Positions 1 through 10,155 of a stretch of DNA of 64,000 nt are shown piece after piece (position 1 is the first letter of the stretch; every line of letters begins with the position of its first letter). The notes below the pieces were generated by a model, which did no database searches, had not been told where the DNA came from, and was given only the letters and a program-made list of their open reading frames with translations. The stretch is from Nonomuraea aurantiaca (lineage in GTDB: Bacteria > Actinomycetota > Actinomycetes > Streptosporangiales > Streptosporangiaceae). The stretch lies in the NCBI RefSeq assembly GCF_020215705.1, contig NZ_JAIWNB010000006.1, positions 124,001-188,000 of the forward strand. Reading direction: 5' to 3'. The position numbers and the translations under genes are program-made.

Positions 1-498
1 CTGGTCGCCAGGGGCAGGCACCCGCACCAGACCTGGTATCGGCAGTGGTCGTCGGACGACGAGTCGGCCGTGGACGAGGCCCTGACCATGACCGGCCTGG
101 CAGACCTCGCCGAACGCCCCCTGGACGAGCTCTCGGGCGGGCAGCGTCAGCGGGCCTGGATCTCCATGGCGCTGGCCCAAGGCACCGATCTGCTGCTGCT
201 CGACGAGCCGACCACGTTCCTGGACCTGGCGCACCAGGTGGAGGTCCTGGAGCTGGTACGGCACCTGCACGGGGCGGCGGGCCGGACCATCGTCATGGTC
301 CTGCACGACCTCAACCTGGCGGCCCGCTACACCGACCGGCTGGTGGCCATGCGGGGCGGCCGGGTGGTGGCCGCGGGCGACCCGCACGAGGTGCTGACGG
401 AGGACCTGCTGCGGGAGGTGTTCGAACTGGACGCCAAGATCATCGCCGACCCGGTGGCAGGCACGCCCCTCGTCATCCCCATCGGCACCCACCGCTGA
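1..498 (+). CDS. Iron-siderophore type ABC transporter ATPase, 3' part
   Basis: This is the C-terminal part of an ABC ATPase of the FecE/FepC family, which energises import of ferric siderophores, heme or cobalamin at the inner face of the membrane. The reading frame is open from base 1, so the start and Walker A lie outside the window. Visible are the GRHPH segment typical of this family near the beginning, the signature [10 protein letters not shown], Walker [14 protein letters not shown] and the switch histidine in [11 protein letters not shown]. The downstream gene is convergent and unrelated. Family assignment is firm; the substrate cannot be told. Confidence 0.9.
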   Translation: MVARGRHPHQTWYRQWSSDDESAVDEALTMTGLADLAERPLDELSGGQRQRAWISMALAQGTDLLLLDEPTTFLDLAHQVEVLELVRHLHGAAGRTIVMVLHDLNLAARYTDRLVAMRGGRVVAAGDPHEVLTEDLLREVFELDAKIIADPVAGTPLVIPIGTHR

Positions 499-558
499 CG
501 GCCCGGCGACGGTTCAGCCGAGCTCGGTCAGCGCCCGCCGTACATCCTCATTTCCGAT

Positions 559-1740
559 CTACTTGGAATTGTCGTCGCCGAGAATGGCGTCCACGAACAC
601 CTCGGGATCAAAGGGCGCCAGGTCGTCGGGGCCCTCGCCGAGCCCCGCCAGCTTGACCGGAACCCCCAGCTCCCGCTGGACCGAGATGACGATGCCGCCC
701 TTGGCCGTGCCGTCGAGCTTGGTCAGCGCGATGCCGGTGATGTTGACGACCTCGGCGAACACCTGGGCCTGCCGCATCCCGTTCTGGCCGGTGGTGGCGT
801 CGAGGACGAGGAGCACCTCGTCGACGGTGGCCTTCTTCTCGATGACCCGCTTGACCTTGCCCAGCTCGTCCATGAGGCCGGTCTTGGTGTGCAGGCGGCC
901 GGCGGTGTCGACGATGACGACGTCGACCTTCTCCTCGATGCCCTTGGCCGTGGCGTCGAAGGCGACAGAGGCGGGATCGCCGCCCTCGGGCCCGCGTACG
1001 ACGTCGGCGCCCACCCGGTCACCCCAGGTCTGGAGCTGGTCGGCGGCGGCGGCCCGGAACGTGTCCGCCGCGCCGAGCACGACCTTCTTGCCGTCGCCGA
1101 TCAGCGCGCGGGCCAGCTTGCCGGTGGTGGTGGTCTTGCCGGTGCCGTTGACGCCGACGACGAGCACGACGGCGGGCCGCTCACCGTGCTTCTGGATGTG
1201 CAGCGTACGGTCCAGATCGGGGTTGATCTGGATGAGCAGCTGCTCCCGGAGCAGCTTGCGCACCTCCTCGGGGGTGCGACTGCCGAGCACCTTGACCTTC
1301 GTGCGTAGCTCCTCGACCATGGCGCGCGTCGGCGCCACGCCGACGTCGGCGGTGATCAGGCTCTCCTCGATCTCGTCCCAGACCTCGTCGTCGAGGCGGT
1401 CGCGGGACAGCAGTTCCAGCAGGCCGCGCCCGAGCGTGCTCTGCGAGCGGGCCAGCCGGGAGCGCAGCCGCACCATCCGGCCGGCGGACGGCGGCGGCAC
1501 CTCGATCTCGGGCGCGACGACAGTGGGTTGCGCGGGCGGCGGGAGCGTGGTGGTCGCCCCTCCCCCCTCGCCCTCCTCCGCGGCGCTGGGCGCCGGCCGC
1601 TGCTCGGGGAGCGTGGGCGCCTGGGGCGGCTCGACCGGCGGCGCGCCCTTGCCACCGGGCCTGAAGAGCAGGAAAAGGCCGCCGGCCGCCAGCAGGGCGA
1701 CGACGACCACGATCACGATGACGCCGAGGTAACCATCCAC
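559..1740 (-). CDS. ftsY: Signal recognition particle receptor FtsY
   Basis: FtsY is the SRP receptor GTPase that docks ribosome-SRP complexes at the membrane for cotranslational insertion. The 393-residue protein begins with a hydrophobic segment (about residues 5-26), as in other actinobacterial FtsY. A Pro/Glu-rich linker follows to about residue 85, then the NG domain: G1 GVNGTGKTTTT near 196-206, DTFRAAA near 226-232, DTAGR near 278-282 and TKLDG near 348. The start is GTG with no clear Shine-Dalgarno. It lies 136 bp downstream of smc on the same strand, the usual actinobacterial smc-ftsY order. Confidence 0.97.
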   Translation of the reverse strand: MDGYLGVIVIVVVVALLAAGGLFLLFRPGGKGAPPVEPPQAPTLPEQRPAPSAAEEGEGGGATTTLPPPAQPTVVAPEIEVPPPSAGRMVRLRSRLARSQSTLGRGLLELLSRDRLDDEVWDEIEESLITADVGVAPTRAMVEELRTKVKVLGSRTPEEVRKLLREQLLIQINPDLDRTLHIQKHGERPAVVLVVGVNGTGKTTTTGKLARALIGDGKKVVLGAADTFRAAAADQLQTWGDRVGADVVRGPEGGDPASVAFDATAKGIEEKVDVVIVDTAGRLHTKTGLMDELGKVKRVIEKKATVDEVLLVLDATTGQNGMRQAQVFAEVVNITGIALTKLDGTAKGGIVISVQRELGVPVKLAGLGEGPDDLAPFDPEVFVDAILGDDNSK

Positions 1741-1876
1741 AACAGGTCAGTTTTCCAGATGGACCGGCATGCTGATGACCCGCGCCGCGCGGACCGGGCA
1801 GATCGGGGCGCCGACGATCAGTCCCGGACCATCAGTACCGGACGCCCGGGACCGGACGACTGGGGCCGGGCCGGCG

Positions 1877-4800
1877 TCAGGCGGACTCGCGCTCCCGGAG
1901 CCGCTGGCTGACCACCTGGGTGACGCCGTCGCCGCGCATCGACACGCCGTAGAGGGCGTCGGCGATCTCCATCGTCCGCTTGTTGTGGGTGATGACGATC
2001 AGCTGGGAGCTCTGCCGCAGCTCCTCGAAGAGCCGCAACAGGCGCTGCGTGTTGGTGTCGTCGAGGGCCGCCTCCACCTCGTCCATCACGTAGAACGGAG
2101 AGGGCCGCGCCTTGAAGATGGAGATCAGGAACGCCACCGCGGTCAGCGACCGCTCCCCGCCCGACAGCAGCGACAGCCGCTTGACCTTTTTGCCGGGCGG
2201 CCGGGCCTCGACCTCGATGCCGGTGGTCAGCATGTCGCCGGGCTGGGTCAGCACCAGGCGGCCGTCGCCACCCGGGAACACCCTGGTGAAGATCTGCTCG
2301 AACTCCCGCGCCACGTCCTCGTAAGCGGAGGAGAACATCTGCTCCACCCGGTCGTCGACCTCCTTGACCACCAGCAGCAGGTCGCGCCGGGTCTTCTTGA
2401 GGTCTTCGAGCTGCGAGTTGAGGAAGGCGTGCCGCTCCTCCAGCGCCGCGAACTCCTCCAGGGCGAGCGGGTTGACCTTGCCGAGCTGGTTCATCTGCCT
2501 CTCGGCGATCTTGGCCCGCTTCTCCTGCTCCTCGCGTACGTAGGGCACGGGCGGGTCGCCGGGGACCGGGGCCGCCGGGCCGTACTCGGAGATCAGCGAC
2601 TCGGGCTCGACGCCGAACTCCTCCAGGGCGCGCTGCTGGAGCTGTTCGAGGCGGAGCCGCTGCTCGGTGCGGGCGACCGCGCTGCCGTGGACCCGGTTGA
2701 CCAGCTTGTCGAGCTCCTGGCCCAGCTCGCGTACGTGCAGGCGGACCTGCTTGAGCTCGGCGTCGATCGCGACGCGGGCCAGGTCGGCCTCGTCGCGTTC
2801 GCGGGCGGCGAGCTGGATGGACGTGCCCAGGACCGTGAGCACCCGCTTGGCGCCGCTGCTGACGGCCTCGGCCACCGCGGCCTGCCGCCTGCGCCTGGCC
2901 CGCTGGGCGGCGGCCTCGGCGCGTTCGTGGCGCTCGCGCTGGGCCGCCCTGATCAGGCCGTCGGCCCGGCCCTCGATGCCCTTGACCCGCTCCTCAGCGG
3001 TACGGACCTGCAGGCGGGTCTCCATCTCGCGCTGCCTGGCGACCTGGCAGGTGCCGGCCAGCTCGTCGCGGAGGTCGGTGGTCGGCTCGGTCTCCAGCTC
3101 CTGGGCGTATTCGGCCTCGGCCAGCCGGATCTCCAGCTCGGCCAGCTCCTCCAGCCCTTCGGCGCGGGACTCCTCGGCCGTCGTGACGTTCTTGGCGAGG
3201 CGCTGGGCCTCGGCGCGCGCGGCGTCGGCGGCGGCTTCGAGCTGGGCCAGCCGCTTGGCCGCCGCGGCGTTGCGCTGGTCGGCCTCCCGCTGCCTGGCTC
3301 TGACCTGGTCGAGCGCGCCCTGGGCGGCGTTGACCCCGGCCTGGGCGGTGCCCGCGGCGGTCTGCGCCTCGTTGACCCGGCTCTGGGCCGACTCCAGGGC
3401 CAGCTGCGCGGCCTGCTCGGCGGCCGCGGCCTCCTCCAGGGCGGCGGCGGTCTCCTCCGCACGGCCCTCGGCCTCCTCCAGGTCCGCGACGGCGTCGTCG
3501 AGCGCCGCGCGTACCTGCAGCACGGAGGTGCCGCCCTCGGAGCCGCCGCTGGCCAGATGGGCGCCGACGAGGTCGCCGCCTCTGGTGACGGCCCGCAGCT
3601 CGGGATGGCGATCCACGATCGCGCGGGCGGCGTCGAGGTCGTCCACGACGACGACGCCGGCCAGTACATGGTCGAGGGCGGCCCTGAGGTGTCCGGGCAC
3701 CGTCACCAGCGCGGCGACCCAACGACTCCCCTCAGGCGCCGCGGCGCGGCTCTGATCGGCGGCCTGGCCGTCGGAACCCGCCACCAGGAGGGTCGCCTGG
3801 CCCGCCTCCTTGACGCGGAGCAGTTCGAGGGCGCCGATCGCGGTGTCCACCGTCTTGACGGCGATCGCGTCGGCGATCGGCCCGAGCACGGCCGCCACAG
3901 CCGGCTCGGCGCCCGGGGTGACCTGCATCGCCGCCGCCAGCGGGCCCAGCACGCCGGCCAGGTCGGTCTCCAGGAGGGCCGCACCGCCGTCGCCCTTGGC
4001 CAGGCCGAGCTCCAGGGCCTCGCAGCGGGCCCGGAGGGCGGCCACGGACCGCTGGGCCTCCTGGTCGGTGGCGCGGGCCGTGGCGATGCCCGATCTGGCG
4101 GACTGAAGTGCCGCTCGCGGCGCGTCGAGCGCGGACTTGGCCTGCTCGACCGCGGCGCGCGCCTCGTCGGCCGCCGCCTTGGCCTCGTCGACCAGCGACT
4201 GCGCGGTGACCAGCTCCGCGGCCAGCGCCGGGTCGACGGCGGGCTCCTCCAGCCGCCGCGCTTCCAGATCTTCACGGGCCTGACGCTCACGCCCGGCGGC
4301 CTCGGTCACGGCGCGGGTGAGGCGGCCGATCTCGTCTTCGGCGGCACGGGCCCTGCTGCGTACGGAATCGACCTGGCCGCGCAGTTTGGCCAGGCCCTCG
4401 CGCCGGTCGGCGGCGGCCCGCGCGGCCATCGCGAGCCGCTGCTCCTCGGCGCTCAGCTCGGCCTCGGACTCGGCGCGCCGCTGGACCGCCTCCTCCAGCA
4501 GGTCCTGGGCGTGCTCCAGCTCCGCGCGGAGGATCAGCTCGTGCTCGCGTGCCTCGGCCGCCTCGCGTTCGAGCTCCTCCGGGTCGCGCCCGCGCCGCTC
4601 GATGGCGGCCGCGTCGAGCGCGTGCCGGTGCCGCTCGGCGGCCAGTTGTTCGAGGCCGGTGATGCGTTCGCGCAGGGAGGAGAGCCGGAAGTAGGTCTCC
4701 TGGGCCGCGCTCAGCCGGGGCTGGGCCTCGGCCTCGGCGCTCTCCAGGGCGGCCTCACGCTGCTGGCCCTCGGCCAGGTCGGACTCCACCCTGGTGCGCC

Positions 4801-5566
4801 GGGCCAGGATCGCCGCCTCGTCGGCCGCCTCGCGCTCCAGCGTCTCGCGCAGGACGCACACGTCGTCGGCCAGCAGGCGCAGCCGCGCGTCGCGCAGGTC
4901 CGCCTGGATGACGGCGGCCTTGCGGGCGATCTCCGCCTGGCGGCCGAGCGGCTTGAGCTGGCGGCGCAGCTCGGTGGCGAGGTCCTGGACGCGGGTGAGG
5001 TTGGCCTGCATGGCGTCGAGCTTGCGGAGCGCCTTCTCCTTGCGCTTGCGGTGCTTGAGGACGCCCGCGGCCTCTTCGATGAACGCGCGCCGGTCTTCTG
5101 GGCCCGCGTGGAGCACGGCGTCGAGCTGGCCCTGACCGACGATGACGTGCATCTCACGGCCGATGCCCGAGTCGGACAGCAACTCCTGGATGTCGAGCAG
5201 GCGGCAGGTGTCGCCGTTGATGGCGTATTCGCTCTGCCCCGACCTGAACATCAGGCGGCTGATCGTGACCTCGGTGTAGTCGATCGACAGTGCGCCGTCG
5301 GAGTTGTCGATGGTCAGCGTCACCTCGGCCCGGCCGAGCGGCGGCCTGGAGGAGGTGCCGGCGAAGATGACGTCCTCCATCTTGCCGCCGCGCAGCGACT
5401 TGGCGCTGTGCTCGCCCATGACCCAGGCCAGGGCGTCGACGACGTTGGACTTGCCCGAGCCGTTGGGGCCCACCACACAGGTGATGCCGGGCTCGAAGCG
5501 GAGGGCGGTCGCGGAGGCGAACGACTTGAAGCCGCGCAGGGTGAGGGTCTTCAGGTGCAAGACCAC
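1877..5566 (-). CDS. smc: Chromosome segregation protein SMC
   Basis: SMC is the ATPase of the bacterial condensin, which organises and segregates chromosomes with ScpA/ScpB. The 1229-residue product shows the full architecture: N-terminal Walker A GPNGSGKS (residues 33-40), a long Ala/Glu/Arg-rich coiled coil, a globular hinge near residues 480-660, the return coil, and a C-terminal head with signature LSGGERSLTAVAF and Walker B FYVMDEVEAALDD. The GTG at 5566 follows a purine-rich GGAGAAGGGGGC; a TTG two codons later would also fit homologues that begin MHLK. A 1302-codon open frame on the opposite strand is a high-GC shadow. Confidence 0.97.
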   Translation of the reverse strand: MVLHLKTLTLRGFKSFASATALRFEPGITCVVGPNGSGKSNVVDALAWVMGEHSAKSLRGGKMEDVIFAGTSSRPPLGRAEVTLTIDNSDGALSIDYTEVTISRLMFRSGQSEYAINGDTCRLLDIQELLSDSGIGREMHVIVGQGQLDAVLHAGPEDRRAFIEEAAGVLKHRKRKEKALRKLDAMQANLTRVQDLATELRRQLKPLGRQAEIARKAAVIQADLRDARLRLLADDVCVLRETLEREAADEAAILARRTRVESDLAEGQQREAALESAEAEAQPRLSAAQETYFRLSSLRERITGLEQLAAERHRHALDAAAIERRGRDPEELEREAAEAREHELILRAELEHAQDLLEEAVQRRAESEAELSAEEQRLAMAARAAADRREGLAKLRGQVDSVRSRARAAEDEIGRLTRAVTEAAGRERQAREDLEARRLEEPAVDPALAAELVTAQSLVDEAKAAADEARAAVEQAKSALDAPRAALQSARSGIATARATDQEAQRSVAALRARCEALELGLAKGDGGAALLETDLAGVLGPLAAAMQVTPGAEPAVAAVLGPIADAIAVKTVDTAIGALELLRVKEAGQATLLVAGSDGQAADQSRAAAPEGSRWVAALVTVPGHLRAALDHVLAGVVVVDDLDAARAIVDRHPELRAVTRGGDLVGAHLASGGSEGGTSVLQVRAALDDAVADLEEAEGRAEETAAALEEAAAAEQAAQLALESAQSRVNEAQTAAGTAQAGVNAAQGALDQVRARQREADQRNAAAAKRLAQLEAAADAARAEAQRLAKNVTTAEESRAEGLEELAELEIRLAEAEYAQELETEPTTDLRDELAGTCQVARQREMETRLQVRTAEERVKGIEGRADGLIRAAQRERHERAEAAAQRARRRRQAAVAEAVSSGAKRVLTVLGTSIQLAARERDEADLARVAIDAELKQVRLHVRELGQELDKLVNRVHGSAVARTEQRLRLEQLQQRALEEFGVEPESLISEYGPAAPVPGDPPVPYVREEQEKRAKIAERQMNQLGKVNPLALEEFAALEERHAFLNSQLEDLKKTRRDLLLVVKEVDDRVEQMFSSAYEDVAREFEQIFTRVFPGGDGRLVLTQPGDMLTTGIEVEARPPGKKVKRLSLLSGGERSLTAVAFLISIFKARPSPFYVMDEVEAALDDTNTQRLLRLFEELRQSSQLIVITHNKRTMEIADALYGVSMRGDGVTQVVSQRLRERESA

Positions 5567-5689
5567 GCCCCCTTCTCCGAGAACCGATGTCGGAAAAGCC
5601 TACTGGTCTTCACTGCCCCACGAGGGCGTGTGCGGCCGAGACCGCGCCGGGCTGGTAAAGGAGGCACAAAACTCTAGGGAATAAGCAAA

Positions 5690-5718
5690 TAACAAGGGAC
5701 GCCTCTTCGAGACGTCCC
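5690..5718 (-). terminator. Terminator after the 66-residue coiled-coil gene
   Basis: On the minus strand a stem GGGACGTCTC / GAGGCGTCCC with a GAA loop is followed by TTGTTATTTG. It lies 27 bp past the stop of the small gene at 5745-5945 and separates it from smc. Confidence 0.7.
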
Positions 5719-5744
5719 TGGGGTGTCGTGCGCTCCGAACACTC

Positions 5745-5945
5745 TTAGGTGAGTGCCGGCTCGCGCTCTTGCATTTGCATACGGCTGAGCGCCTCGTCGC
5801 GGGTTTGCGCCGCAAGAGCGTCATTCGTGGCCTGGAGTCGGATGAGTTCTGCCTCCAAATCCCGGATCCGCTGTTGCAGACGGCGCATCTCCGAGACCAT
5901 TCGAGGGTCAGGACCGCCGACGTGGCCGAGTAGAGCCTTCGCCAT
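5745..5945 (-). CDS. Small conserved coiled-coil protein (66 aa)
   Basis: The product begins MAKALLGHVGGPDPRMVSEM and continues as a charged heptad-like helix (LQQRIRDLEAELIRLQ, residues ~21-36), ending in an acidic/methionine-rich tail. The ATG at 5945 is set by GGAGG 10 bases upstream; a longer open frame to 6056 lacks such a site. I recognise it as a small protein commonly found between smc and acylphosphatase in actinomycetes, but its function is unknown. It sits in its own transcription unit: a weak promoter upstream, a hairpin downstream. The coiled coil suggests oligomerisation or partner binding. Confidence 0.8.
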   Translation of the reverse strand: MAKALLGHVGGPDPRMVSEMRRLQQRIRDLEAELIRLQATNDALAAQTRDEALSRMQMQEREPALT

Positions 5946-6027
5946 GGTAAAGGGTCCTCCACGCTGAGTGACCAGACTGGTTCGCGCACTTCTTATTCCG
6001 CGGGAGGGGTGCGCGTGGTACCTAACA

Positions 6028-6056
6028 AGAGTCGCACCGGCAGTGAGGGCGGTCAA
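6028..6056 (-). promoter_or_regulatory. Candidate promoter of the small coiled-coil gene
   Basis: On the minus strand TTGACC (6056-6051) and GACTCT (6033-6028) are 17 bases apart and precede the ATG at 5945 by about 80 bases. The -35 is good and the -10 weak, so this is tentative. Confidence 0.35.
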
Positions 6057-6136
6057 GTCGAACGAACCGCAGAGACCTACCCTCGGGCACTCCCGACATA
6101 CAACTATACCCTATTTGAGCTGTTTAACGAAACCCC

Positions 6137-6406
6137 TTACCTCTCCACAAAACCCCTCAAACTACCTCGGGCTTCGCTCCATCGTTCCACCACTCCATCG
6201 ACTCTGCCCGGCGTGTCGCAACCCCTGAGCAGCTCCAGCAGCTTGACGCAGGCCTCTTGTGTGCCTTCCGCCACTATCTCCACCCGGCCGTCGGTCGCGT
6301 TCCGCGCCCAGCCCGTCAGTCCGAGCTCCAGAGCCCGCGCCCGCGTCCACCATCGGAAACCCACGCCCTGCACTCGACCCCGCACCCATACCGTCAACCG
6401 CACCAT
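6137..6406 (-). CDS. acyP: Acylphosphatase
   Basis: Acylphosphatase hydrolyses carboxyl-phosphate bonds of acyl phosphates in the cytoplasm. The 89-residue length is standard. The family motif GRVQGVGFR (residues 10-18) supplies the phosphate-binding arginine, and the catalytic asparagine is N36 in GWARNATDG. It lies 75 bp downstream of mutM on the same strand, a conserved actinobacterial placement. Family and activity class are sure; the physiological substrate is not. Confidence 0.95.
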   Translation of the reverse strand: MVRLTVWVRGRVQGVGFRWWTRARALELGLTGWARNATDGRVEIVAEGTQEACVKLLELLRGCDTPGRVDGVVERWSEARGSLRGFVER

Positions 6407-6481
6407 GGGATCCCCCTTTTTCCTTTACGCAAGCCGAACCCCGCCCACCCCACAGTCCTCCAGGCCCCAGGGAGGGCTCGC

Positions 6482-7327
6482 TCAGCGAGGCTTGCGCTGG
6501 CAGGTCGGGCAGCTGTAGGACGAGCGGTTCATGAACGGGTCGCGCCTGATCGGGGTGCCGCAGCGGGAGCAGGGCTGGTCGCGCCGGCCGTAGACCTCCA
6601 GGGAGCGCTCGAAGTAGCCGCTCTCCCCGTTGACGTTGACGTACAGGCTGTCGAAGGACGTCCCGCCCTGCAGGAGGGCGGCGCCCATGACCTGGCGGAC
6701 CGCGGCCAGGAGCTCGGCGATCTTGGGGCGGGTGAGGGTCTGGGTGGGCCGGGCCCAGTGGAGTTTCGCCAGCCAGAGCGCCTCGTCGGCGTAGATGTTG
6801 CCGACTCCGCTGATCAAGGACTGGTCGAGCAGGGCCCGTTTGATCTCGGTCTTCTTCTTGCGCAGGTTCGCCGCGAAGGCGGCCTCGTCGAACGCCTTCT
6901 CGAACGGGTCGGGGGCTATGTGCGCGATCGGCGCGGGGATGCCCTCGACCAGGGGGGTGAGCATGACGTGGCCGAAGGTTCGCTGGTCCACGAAGCGGAG
7001 GTCCGAGCCGCCGTCGGCGAAGCTGAGGCGTACGCGTAGATGCTTCTCCAGCGGCGAGTCGGGCGGCACGATGAGCAGCTGGCCGCTCATGCCCAGGTGC
7101 GCCAGGAGCGCCTCGTCGTCGCCCGAGAGCGGCAGCCACAGGTATTTGCCGCGGCGCTCCGCCGAGAGCACCGTGCGGCCTCTCAGGCGCGCGCAGAACT
7201 CCTCGACGCCCGGCACGTGCCGCCTGGTGGCACGGGGATGGAGCACCTCGGCTGAGGCGATCTCCCGGCCGGTGACCCATTCGGCGAGGCCGCGACGGAC
7301 GACCTCGACCTCCGGCAGCTCTGGCAC
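6482..7327 (-). CDS. mutM: Formamidopyrimidine-DNA glycosylase
   Basis: This bifunctional glycosylase/AP-lyase removes 8-oxoguanine and ring-opened purines from DNA. The N-terminus (initiator then PELPEVE) carries the catalytic proline 2 and Glu3. The C-terminus has the zinc finger, CSRCG and then CPTCQ, in the last 35 residues, preceded by the helix-two-turn-helix region around [14 protein letters not shown]. Length 281 is typical. The GTG start abuts the rnc stop without a gap, so mutM is probably translationally coupled to rnc. Confidence 0.97.
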   Translation of the reverse strand: MPELPEVEVVRRGLAEWVTGREIASAEVLHPRATRRHVPGVEEFCARLRGRTVLSAERRGKYLWLPLSGDDEALLAHLGMSGQLLIVPPDSPLEKHLRVRLSFADGGSDLRFVDQRTFGHVMLTPLVEGIPAPIAHIAPDPFEKAFDEAAFAANLRKKKTEIKRALLDQSLISGVGNIYADEALWLAKLHWARPTQTLTRPKIAELLAAVRQVMGAALLQGGTSFDSLYVNVNGESGYFERSLEVYGRRDQPCSRCGTPIRRDPFMNRSSYSCPTCQRKPR

Positions 7328-8068
7328 CTAGCCCGCCGGCTGGCTCTCGCGCTGCTCGCGGCGGGCCCTGATGCGGGTCCACGCCGCCTCGGCCGCCTGC
7401 TGCTCGGCTTCCTTCTTGCTGCGTCCGGTGCCCGCGCCGTAGGGGTCGCCGCCCACGCGCACTTCGGCGGTGAACGACTTGGCGTGGTCGGGGCCGCTCT
7501 CCTCGACGTGGTATTCGGGCACGCCGAGCGCCTCTGAGGCGGTGAGCTCCTGCAGCGAGGTCTTCCAGTCGAGGCCGGCGCCCAGCGAGGCCGAGCGGAC
7601 GATCAGTGGGTCGAACAGCAGGTGCACGACCCGGAACGCCTCGTCGAGGCCCTTGTCGACGTAGACGGCGCCGATCAGCGCCTCCAGCGTGTCGGCCAGG
7701 ATCGAGGACTTGTCGCGGCCCCCGGTGCCCTCTTCGCCCCTGCCGAGCCGCAGGAACCGGCCCAGGCCGAGCGTGCGGGCCACGTCGGCCAGGGCACGCA
7801 TGTTGACCACCGCGGCCCGCAGCTTGGCCAGCTGGCCTTCGGGCAGGTCGGGGTGGTTGCGGTAGAGGGTGTCGGTCACGACGAGGCCGAGCACCGAGTC
7901 GCCGAGGAACTCCAGGCGCTCGTTGGTGGGCAGGCCGCCGTTCTCGTACGCGTAGGAGCGATGGGTCAACGCCCGCTCCAGGATGTCGGAGCCGAGGCCG
8001 ACCAGCAGCACCCGCTCCAGCTCTTCTCGGGCGACCTCGACGGCCACCGGCTTAGGACCTGCGCCCAC
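7328..8068 (-). CDS. rnc: Ribonuclease III
   Basis: RNase III cleaves double-stranded RNA in rRNA maturation and mRNA turnover. The catalytic signature [16 protein letters not shown] (near residues 49-64) and a second acidic cluster around [15 protein letters not shown] are present, followed by a dsRNA-binding domain with the KSFTAEV and [12 protein letters not shown] elements. The GTG start at 8068 has GGAGG seven bases upstream. It is the first gene of an rnc-mutM pair; the 217-bp gap towards rpmF contains no gene that I can support. Confidence 0.97.
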   Translation of the reverse strand: MGAGPKPVAVEVAREELERVLLVGLGSDILERALTHRSYAYENGGLPTNERLEFLGDSVLGLVVTDTLYRNHPDLPEGQLAKLRAAVVNMRALADVARTLGLGRFLRLGRGEEGTGGRDKSSILADTLEALIGAVYVDKGLDEAFRVVHLLFDPLIVRSASLGAGLDWKTSLQELTASEALGVPEYHVEESGPDHAKSFTAEVRVGGDPYGAGTGRSKKEAEQQAAEAAWTRIRARREQRESQPAG

Positions 8069-8285
8069 GTGCTTCCTCCTCGGACATCTTCACATGGCGC
8101 GACGGCTGCGGAAGATGCCCGAAAACGTGGTGGGCGTCGGGGGACCAAACCCCGGCGTCCACCACGGCCGCGGGCGAACCGCCACCGCACGCGTCAGACG
8201 GTAACGCCGACCGGGGCACAATGGCACCCGGTCGGCAGTGCGTCAACCCTTCGAGCGGTCATGGTCCGCTCGCCAGGTGGTGCGA

Positions 8286-8465
8286 TCAGGCGGACGGCTC
8301 GATCACCTGGCGGCGGTTGTAGGTGCCGCAGGTGGGGCACGCGATGTGCGGCTGCTTCGGCGAACGGCACTGCGGGCAGCTCACCAGGGCGACAGCAGTC
8401 GTCTTCCACTGGGAGCGACGGGCGCGGGTGTTGCTCCGCGACATCTTTCGCTTCGGGACGGCCAC
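8286..8465 (-). CDS. rpmF: 50S ribosomal protein L32
   Basis: L32 is a small zinc-ribbon protein of the large subunit. The 59-residue product starts (GTG) AVPKRKMSRSNTRARRSQWK and carries the ribbon CPQC...CPTC, so it is the zinc-containing form. The GTG at 8465 is set by AGGAG about nine bases upstream. The stop of the upstream yceD gene lies one base away, the classical yceD-rpmF arrangement, so the two are cotranscribed. Confidence 0.97.
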   Translation of the reverse strand: MAVPKRKMSRSNTRARRSQWKTTAVALVSCPQCRSPKQPHIACPTCGTYNRRQVIEPSA

Positions 8466-8466
8466 G

Positions 8467-9018
8467 TCACTTCTCCTGATCGTTATCGTTCTCGGTAACC
8501 AGACCTTGCAACGACGCCCAGCGAGCGTCGATCTTCTCGTGCCGGTGATCGTCGCCGGCCTCGGCCAGCTTGACCCCGCATTCCGTGCAGAGACCCGCGC
8601 AGTCTTCACCGCAGACGGGGCTCAGCGGCAGTGCGAGCACCGCCGCGTCGCGGAACGTCGGCTCGAGATCGAGCAGCTCACCGTCGAGCAGTGAATCCTC
8701 CTCCGAGGCGTCCTCGTCGGAGTAGAAGAACAGCTCCTGCAGGTCTACCTCGATCTCCGAGGTGACCGGGTCGAGGCACCGCGCGCACTCCCCGGCGAGC
8801 GGGGCGCGCGCCACGCCCGAGACGAGCACGCCTTCCATCACTGCTTCGAGCCGGAGATCCAGCTCGACTTCGGCGTCCTTGGGGACACCGATCATGTCGA
8901 CGCCGAGTTTCACCGGTGCCGGGAGGGACAGGGTCATCCGCTTCATCGAGCCCGGTCGCCTACCCAGGTCGTGAGTGGAGATCACCCAAGGGGAGCGGGG
9001 GTCGAGGTGCTGAGTCAT
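8467..9018 (-). CDS. YceD/DUF177 family protein
   Basis: YceD (DUF177) proteins are encoded next to rpmF in most bacteria and have been linked to 23S rRNA accumulation; the molecular role is unsettled. The 183-residue product has a CARCLDPV element and two further cysteine pairs near the C-terminus (CGEDCAGLCTECG), consistent with metal binding. An acidic region (DEDASEEDS) lies between them. The core homologous region appears to begin at about residue 6 (LDPRSPWVI), so the ATG at 9018 is reasonable. Confidence 0.92.
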   Translation of the reverse strand: MTQHLDPRSPWVISTHDLGRRPGSMKRMTLSLPAPVKLGVDMIGVPKDAEVELDLRLEAVMEGVLVSGVARAPLAGECARCLDPVTSEIEVDLQELFFYSDEDASEEDSLLDGELLDLEPTFRDAAVLALPLSPVCGEDCAGLCTECGVKLAEAGDDHRHEKIDARWASLQGLVTENDNDQEK

Positions 9019-9087
9019 CTGCTCTCGCTAGGCATGGCGAAATGTCGCCGTCGTACAAGGCCGAAATCAAAGGATAGCAGGTCGGTG

Positions 9088-9579
<492 letters not shown>

Positions 9580-10155
9580 CTACGGGTTCCCGGCGGCGCG
9601 ACCGTACCAAACGGATGCTTCGCCGTAGCGACGGACCCTCTCCTCTGCGTAGCCTTCGGGCCACACCAGGGCTTTTCCCCTGCTTTCCCGCTCGAACGCC
9701 ACCAAAGCCCCATCGGTCAGCCAGCCGTTGTCGCGCAGTGACTCCAGGACGCGCGTGACCTCGGCGTCGGTGACGGCATAGGGCGGATCCGCGAAAACGA
9801 TGTCGTATCCACTCTCCTCGGGCTTCCCCAGGAACCGCTCGACCTTGTCGGCCACCACCCGCGCCCCGTCGAGCGCCAGCGTCTCGACGTTCGCCTTGAT
9901 CGTGCGGACGGCCCTCGGGTCGGACTCGACGAGCACGGCGAGGGCCGCCCCCCGGGACAGCGCCTCCAGCCCGACGGCCCCTGACCCCGCGTACAGATCG
10001 ATCACCCGGGCGCCCGCCAGCCCGTGCAGCGAGTCGAGGGTCAAGAAGATCCCTTCTCGCGCCCTGTCACTGGTCGGTCTCGTCCCGCGCCCCGGCGGCA
10101 CGGCCAGCCGCCTGCCACCCGCGCTCCCCGCGATGATCCGAGTCATGAGGGCCAT
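9580..10155 (-). CDS. rsmD: 16S rRNA (guanine-966-N2)-methyltransferase
   Basis: RsmD methylates G966 of 16S rRNA using SAM. The SAM-binding loop VIDLYAGSGAVGLEAL and the catalytic FADPPYAV are both visible. An ATG three codons downstream (10146) gives the usual MTRIIAG start and may be the true one; neither has a convincing Shine-Dalgarno. Pairing with coaD is a widespread arrangement. Confidence 0.95.
   Translation of the reverse strand: MALMTRIIAGSAGGRRLAVPPGRGTRPTSDRAREGIFLTLDSLHGLAGARVIDLYAGSGAVGLEALSRGAALAVLVESDPRAVRTIKANVETLALDGARVVADKVERFLGKPEESGYDIVFADPPYAVTDAEVTRVLESLRDNGWLTDGALVAFERESRGKALVWPEGYAEERVRRYGEASVWYGRAAGNP

Noticed and set aside
1769..5677. 1302-codon open frame opposite smc
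   Set aside because: Antisense shadow of a high-GC coiled-coil gene; low-complexity Gly/Leu/Arg composition and no family similarity.
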